Source of the DNA: an uncultured Fretibacterium sp.
GTDB taxonomy: Bacteria > Synergistota > Synergistia > Synergistales > Aminobacteriaceae
DNA length: 6,937 nt
NCBI GenBank assembly: GCA_905373185.1
Contig: CAJPSE010000084.1
Span: 1 to 6,937 of the forward strand
Direction of reading: 5' to 3'
Part shown: positions 5,157 through 6,937 of the stretch, piece by piece
How positions within the stretch are numbered: the first letter of the stretch is position 1
Layout: each line of letters opens with the position of its first letter
The notes under the pieces: generated by a model
Database searches by the model: none
Told to the model about the DNA's origin: nothing
The model's input: only the letters and a program-made list of their open reading frames with translations
Position numbers and translations under genes: made by a program

Positions 5157-6005
5157 ATGCCGTTGACGCTCGTCCCGACCCCAATAGGCAATTTGGAGGA
5201 CATCACCCTGCGCGCGCTCCGGGTCCTGCGGAACGCCGACCTCATCGCCTGCGAGGACACCCGCACCTCGTCCGTACTGCTGCGGCGCTATCACATCGCG
5301 GCGCCGCTCGTCCCCTTTCACCTTCACAACGAGAAGGAGTGCCTGCCGCGCCTGATGGGGGCCCTGCGGGCGGGCAAGAGCGTGGCGGTCGTCAGCGATG
5401 CCGGGACCCCGGGGGTCTCCGATCCCGGGTGGATTCTGCTGCGCTCCGCGCTCGACGAGGGGCTCGAGGCGGACGTCCTGCCCGGCCCCTCGGCCCTGCT
5501 GCCGGCCCTGCTGCTCTCGGGGCTGACGCCGCACCCCTTCCTTTTCCTCGGGTTCCCCCCGGAGAAGCCGGGCGCCCGAGGGGAGCTCTTTCAATCCCTG
5601 CGCGGCGTCCCCTGGACGCTCTGTTTCTACATATCCCCGCACAAGGCGGTGCGTCAGATCGCGGAGATGGCGGAGGTCTGGGGCGACCGCAGGGCCGCCC
5701 TCGTCCGGGAGATCAGCAAGGTCTATCAGGAGTCGATTCGGGCCCCCCTCTCGGGCCTGCTCTCCCGGCTCGAGCAGGGGCTCAAGGGGGAGATGGTCCT
5801 GGTCGTAGAGGGGCATGTCCCGGGGGGCGAGGACGGGGACAAAAATGCCTGGAAGGCCGAGGCGGACGTGCTGCACGCCGAGGGGGCCACGGTGCGCTCC
5901 GCCGTCGAGGCCATCGTGGCCCGTCATCCCGTGGCGAAGAACGCCGTGAAGGCGTACCTCCTGAGTTTGAAGAGTACGAACGGGGACGGAGACGGGGGCG
6001 TGTGA
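5157..6005 (+). CDS. rsmI: 16S rRNA (cytidine(1402)-2'-O)-methyltransferase
   Basis: Encodes 282 residues, the normal length for RsmI, an S-adenosylmethionine-dependent enzyme of the tetrapyrrole-methylase fold. It methylates the 2'-OH of C1402 in the decoding centre of 16S rRNA. The N-terminus shows VPTPIGNLEDITLRAL (6-21), then ACEDTR (31-36), SDAGTPGVSDPG (80-91), LPGPSA (108-113) and REISKVYQE (184-192), all family signatures. AAGGGGG at 5144-5150 lies six bases before the ATG. The C-terminal region (about 226-270) contains the AKNAVKAYLL pattern common to this family. It is preceded by a structured non-coding region and followed immediately by a cluster of hairpins, so it is probably transcribed alone or with the hydrolase gene 128 bases downstream. 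Codon use is GC-rich like the oxidoreductase genes, with no sign of decay. Confidence 0.97.
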   Translation: MPLTLVPTPIGNLEDITLRALRVLRNADLIACEDTRTSSVLLRRYHIAAPLVPFHLHNEKECLPRLMGALRAGKSVAVVSDAGTPGVSDPGWILLRSALDEGLEADVLPGPSALLPALLLSGLTPHPFLFLGFPPEKPGARGELFQSLRGVPWTLCFYISPHKAVRQIAEMAEVWGDRRAALVREISKVYQESIRAPLSGLLSRLEQGLKGEMVLVVEGHVPGGEDGDKNAWKAEADVLHAEGATVRSAVEAIVARHPVAKNAVKAYLLSLKSTNGDGDGGV

Positions 6006-6071
6006 CCCGCGGAGTCCCGTCGGGAGGGACTGAGCGGAAAAATTCTTTCCGCACGCGGGGGAGACGCCCGC
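6006..6071. repeat. Hairpin cluster after rsmI, possible interspersed repeat
   Basis: Immediately after the rsmI stop lie AGTCCC/GGGACT (6013-6018 with 6026-6031) and GCGGAAA/TTTCCGC (6034-6040 with 6046-6052, loop AATTC). These are enclosed by CCCGC/GCGGG (6006-6010 with 6055-6059), giving a three-way junction. The GCGGG at 6055-6059 can instead pair with CCCGC at 6067-6071. The minus strand here reads TGTAGGGGCGGGCGTC (6078-6063), and its translation includes VGAGVSPACG. I recall this style from repeated GC-rich intergenic elements in other bacteria. No T-run is present, so it is not a standard terminator. Confidence 0.5.
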
Positions 6072-6120
6072 CCCTACATGCCCGATAATAGATGTCACAT
6101 TCAGGGCGTCAGGATGTCAT

Positions 6121-6127
6121 AAGGAGG
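6121..6127 (+). promoter_or_regulatory. Ribosome binding site fixing the hydrolase start
   Basis: A perfect AAGGAGG lies six bases before the ATG at 6134. An in-frame ATG at 6092 has no such site and would add 14 residues ahead of the family's usual MLLYIHG start. Confidence 0.9.
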
Positions 6128-6133
6128 CCGACA

Positions 6134-6733
6134 ATGCTTCTCTACATTCATGGTTATCAGGGTTCTCCGGGGGACAAGTTCGACCGGGTCGTCAGGGTGT
6201 TCGGAGGCCTGTACGAGGACATCCGGGGCCCACAGCTGAGCAACGTGAGCGTCGCCTCCGACCTGGCGCGGCTTCGGGAGCTTCTGCCGGAGGAGAACGG
6301 GAGGCCGGGCCGTCCCCATCTGTTCGTTGGGAACAGCCTAGGTGGCTTTTACGCCTGGCACCTCTGCCGTCAGAGGACGGACGCCATGTGTCTCCTGATC
6401 AATCCCGCCCTTGCCCCGTTCATCCTGCTGAACCGGGAGGCGGGGGCCGCTCCGGACTTTCTGCGGGACCTCCTCCGCTGTTTCTCCGAGAGCTATCTGA
6501 ACGGCCGTTTTCCGCGGACATGGGCAGCCTATTGCCTGGACGACGAGGTGATCGGGCATGGAGAGACTACGGTCCCCATCCTGAGGCCCGTCGAGGGACG
6601 GAGGGAGACGGGGGCGGTCCTGATTCCCGTCGAGCGGGGCGGGCACGGCTTCACGGACACGGAGGCCCTGGAGGCGGTATTCGGCCGGGTCCGGCAGGAT
6701 GTCGAGGATTCCTTCGGTCCCGGGAAATCGTAA
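6134..6733 (+). CDS. YqiA/UPF0227-like alpha/beta hydrolase (esterase)
   Basis: Encodes 199 residues from the ATG at 6134. It starts directly with the first beta strand and oxyanion-hole region MLLYIHGYQGSPGDKF, as in the short YqiA/YcfP esterase family. The nucleophile elbow is GNSLGGFYA, with Ser68 as the likely catalytic serine. NPAL follows at 90-93, equivalent to the NPA motif of YqiA. DDEV at 136-139 probably supplies the acid, and His171 in GGHGF probably completes the triad. There is no signal peptide or membrane segment, so it should be cytoplasmic. Family members hydrolyse small acyl esters in vitro and their natural substrate is unknown. It is 128 bases downstream of rsmI on the same strand and may have its own promoter, which I could not identify. 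The assignment to the alpha/beta-hydrolase fold is strong, the subfamily is moderately sure. Confidence 0.85.
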   Translation: MLLYIHGYQGSPGDKFDRVVRVFGGLYEDIRGPQLSNVSVASDLARLRELLPEENGRPGRPHLFVGNSLGGFYAWHLCRQRTDAMCLLINPALAPFILLNREAGAAPDFLRDLLRCFSESYLNGRFPRTWAAYCLDDEVIGHGETTVPILRPVEGRRETGAVLIPVERGGHGFTDTEALEAVFGRVRQDVEDSFGPGKS

Positions 6734-6747
6734 GTAATTCCAATTCC

Positions 6748-6812
6748 GAATCGTTTGTAGGCAATATGCAGAGATCCAGCGAAGGATGAGCCTTGCGAAT
6801 CGCTTATAAGCA
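6748..6812 (+). repeat. Imperfect 16-base direct repeat
   Basis: GAATCGTTTGTAGGCA (6748-6763) and GAATCGCTTATAAGCA (6797-6812) match at 13 of 16 positions. The second contains the palindrome GCTTATAAGC. The repeat lies between the hydrolase stop and the long hairpin, in sequence with lower GC than the genes. Confidence 0.35.
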
Positions 6813-6831
6813 GTCAAGGTGGATCTTCTGT

Positions 6832-6872
6832 TTACGTCGACAACGCGGTAACGGTACCGCGTGTCGACGTAA
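6832..6872. repeat. Long near-perfect hairpin near the window end
   Basis: TTACGTCGACA (6832-6842) pairs with TGTCGACGTAA (6862-6872), and CGCGGTA (6844-6850) pairs with TACCGCG (6855-6861) around an ACGG loop. Together they give an 18-pair stem with one bulged A (6843). A few further pairs (6829-6831 with 6873-6875, including G-U) may extend it. It has no T-run on either side. No gene is visible from 6734 to the window end. Confidence 0.8.
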
Positions 6873-6937
6873 GCGACCGACACGGCTCGTACCTGGTGAA
6901 AAAACTAAGTGATCGACTCAACTCGCGTTGCTCGTTG

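Noticed and set aside
5142..6098. 318-codon minus-strand open frame opposite rsmI
   Set aside because: It lies entirely antisense to a well-supported rsmI gene and has no recognisable domain. Its first codons come from the hairpin cluster.
6338..6883. 181-codon minus-strand open frame opposite the hydrolase end
   Set aside because: Its N-terminal part is encoded by the long hairpin and the rest is antisense to the hydrolase gene. No ribosome binding site or domain was seen.

Overview
The window looks like a core-metabolism segment from a high-GC anaerobic bacterium. It carries an oxygen-sensitive, ferredoxin-linked 2-oxoacid oxidoreductase operon of the delta-alpha-beta-gamma type, preceded by a ParA/MinD-like ATPase. 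My best guess is a Synergistota (Synergistetes) member such as a Fretibacterium relative, but this rests on remembered gene order and protein style, not on a search. Strong purine-rich ribosome binding sites and a TTGACG/TATAAT sigma-70 promoter are typical bacterial signals.

Layout. Positions 7-765 (+) encode a P-loop ATPase whose 5' end may lie outside the window. After a 108-base gap come four tightly spaced genes (874-3519, +) for the four-subunit enzyme: a 2x[4Fe-4S] ferredoxin (delta), a VorB/KorA alpha subunit, a TPP-binding beta subunit and a gamma subunit. A very strong intrinsic terminator (3553-3590) closes the unit. The enzyme should oxidatively decarboxylate a 2-oxoacid with CoA and pass two electrons to ferredoxin. 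The exact acid (branched-chain 2-oxoacid or 2-oxoglutarate) cannot be settled from sequence.

Convergent to this, 3626-4546 (-) encodes a membrane-anchored J-domain-like protein whose HPD motif is replaced by GPE. Behind it, on the + strand, a clear promoter (4715-4742) drives a type II tRNA-Leu (4755-4841) whose anticodon reads AAG, which is unusual for bacteria. It is followed by a probable terminator. The 315-base gap to the next gene holds several inverted repeats but no convincing gene. rsmI (5157-6005, +) encodes the 16S rRNA C1402 2'-O-methyltransferase. It is followed by a dense cluster of hairpins (6006-6071) that looks like an interspersed repeat. A YqiA/UPF0227-like alpha/beta hydrolase follows (6134-6733, +). 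The last 204 bases hold no gene I can support but contain a long near-perfect hairpin.

The most noteworthy points are the degenerate J domain, the AAG anticodon, the conserved-looking pairing of an uncharacterised ATPase with the oxidoreductase operon, and the structured non-coding islands. I found no defence system, CRISPR array, intact insertion sequence or phage module.
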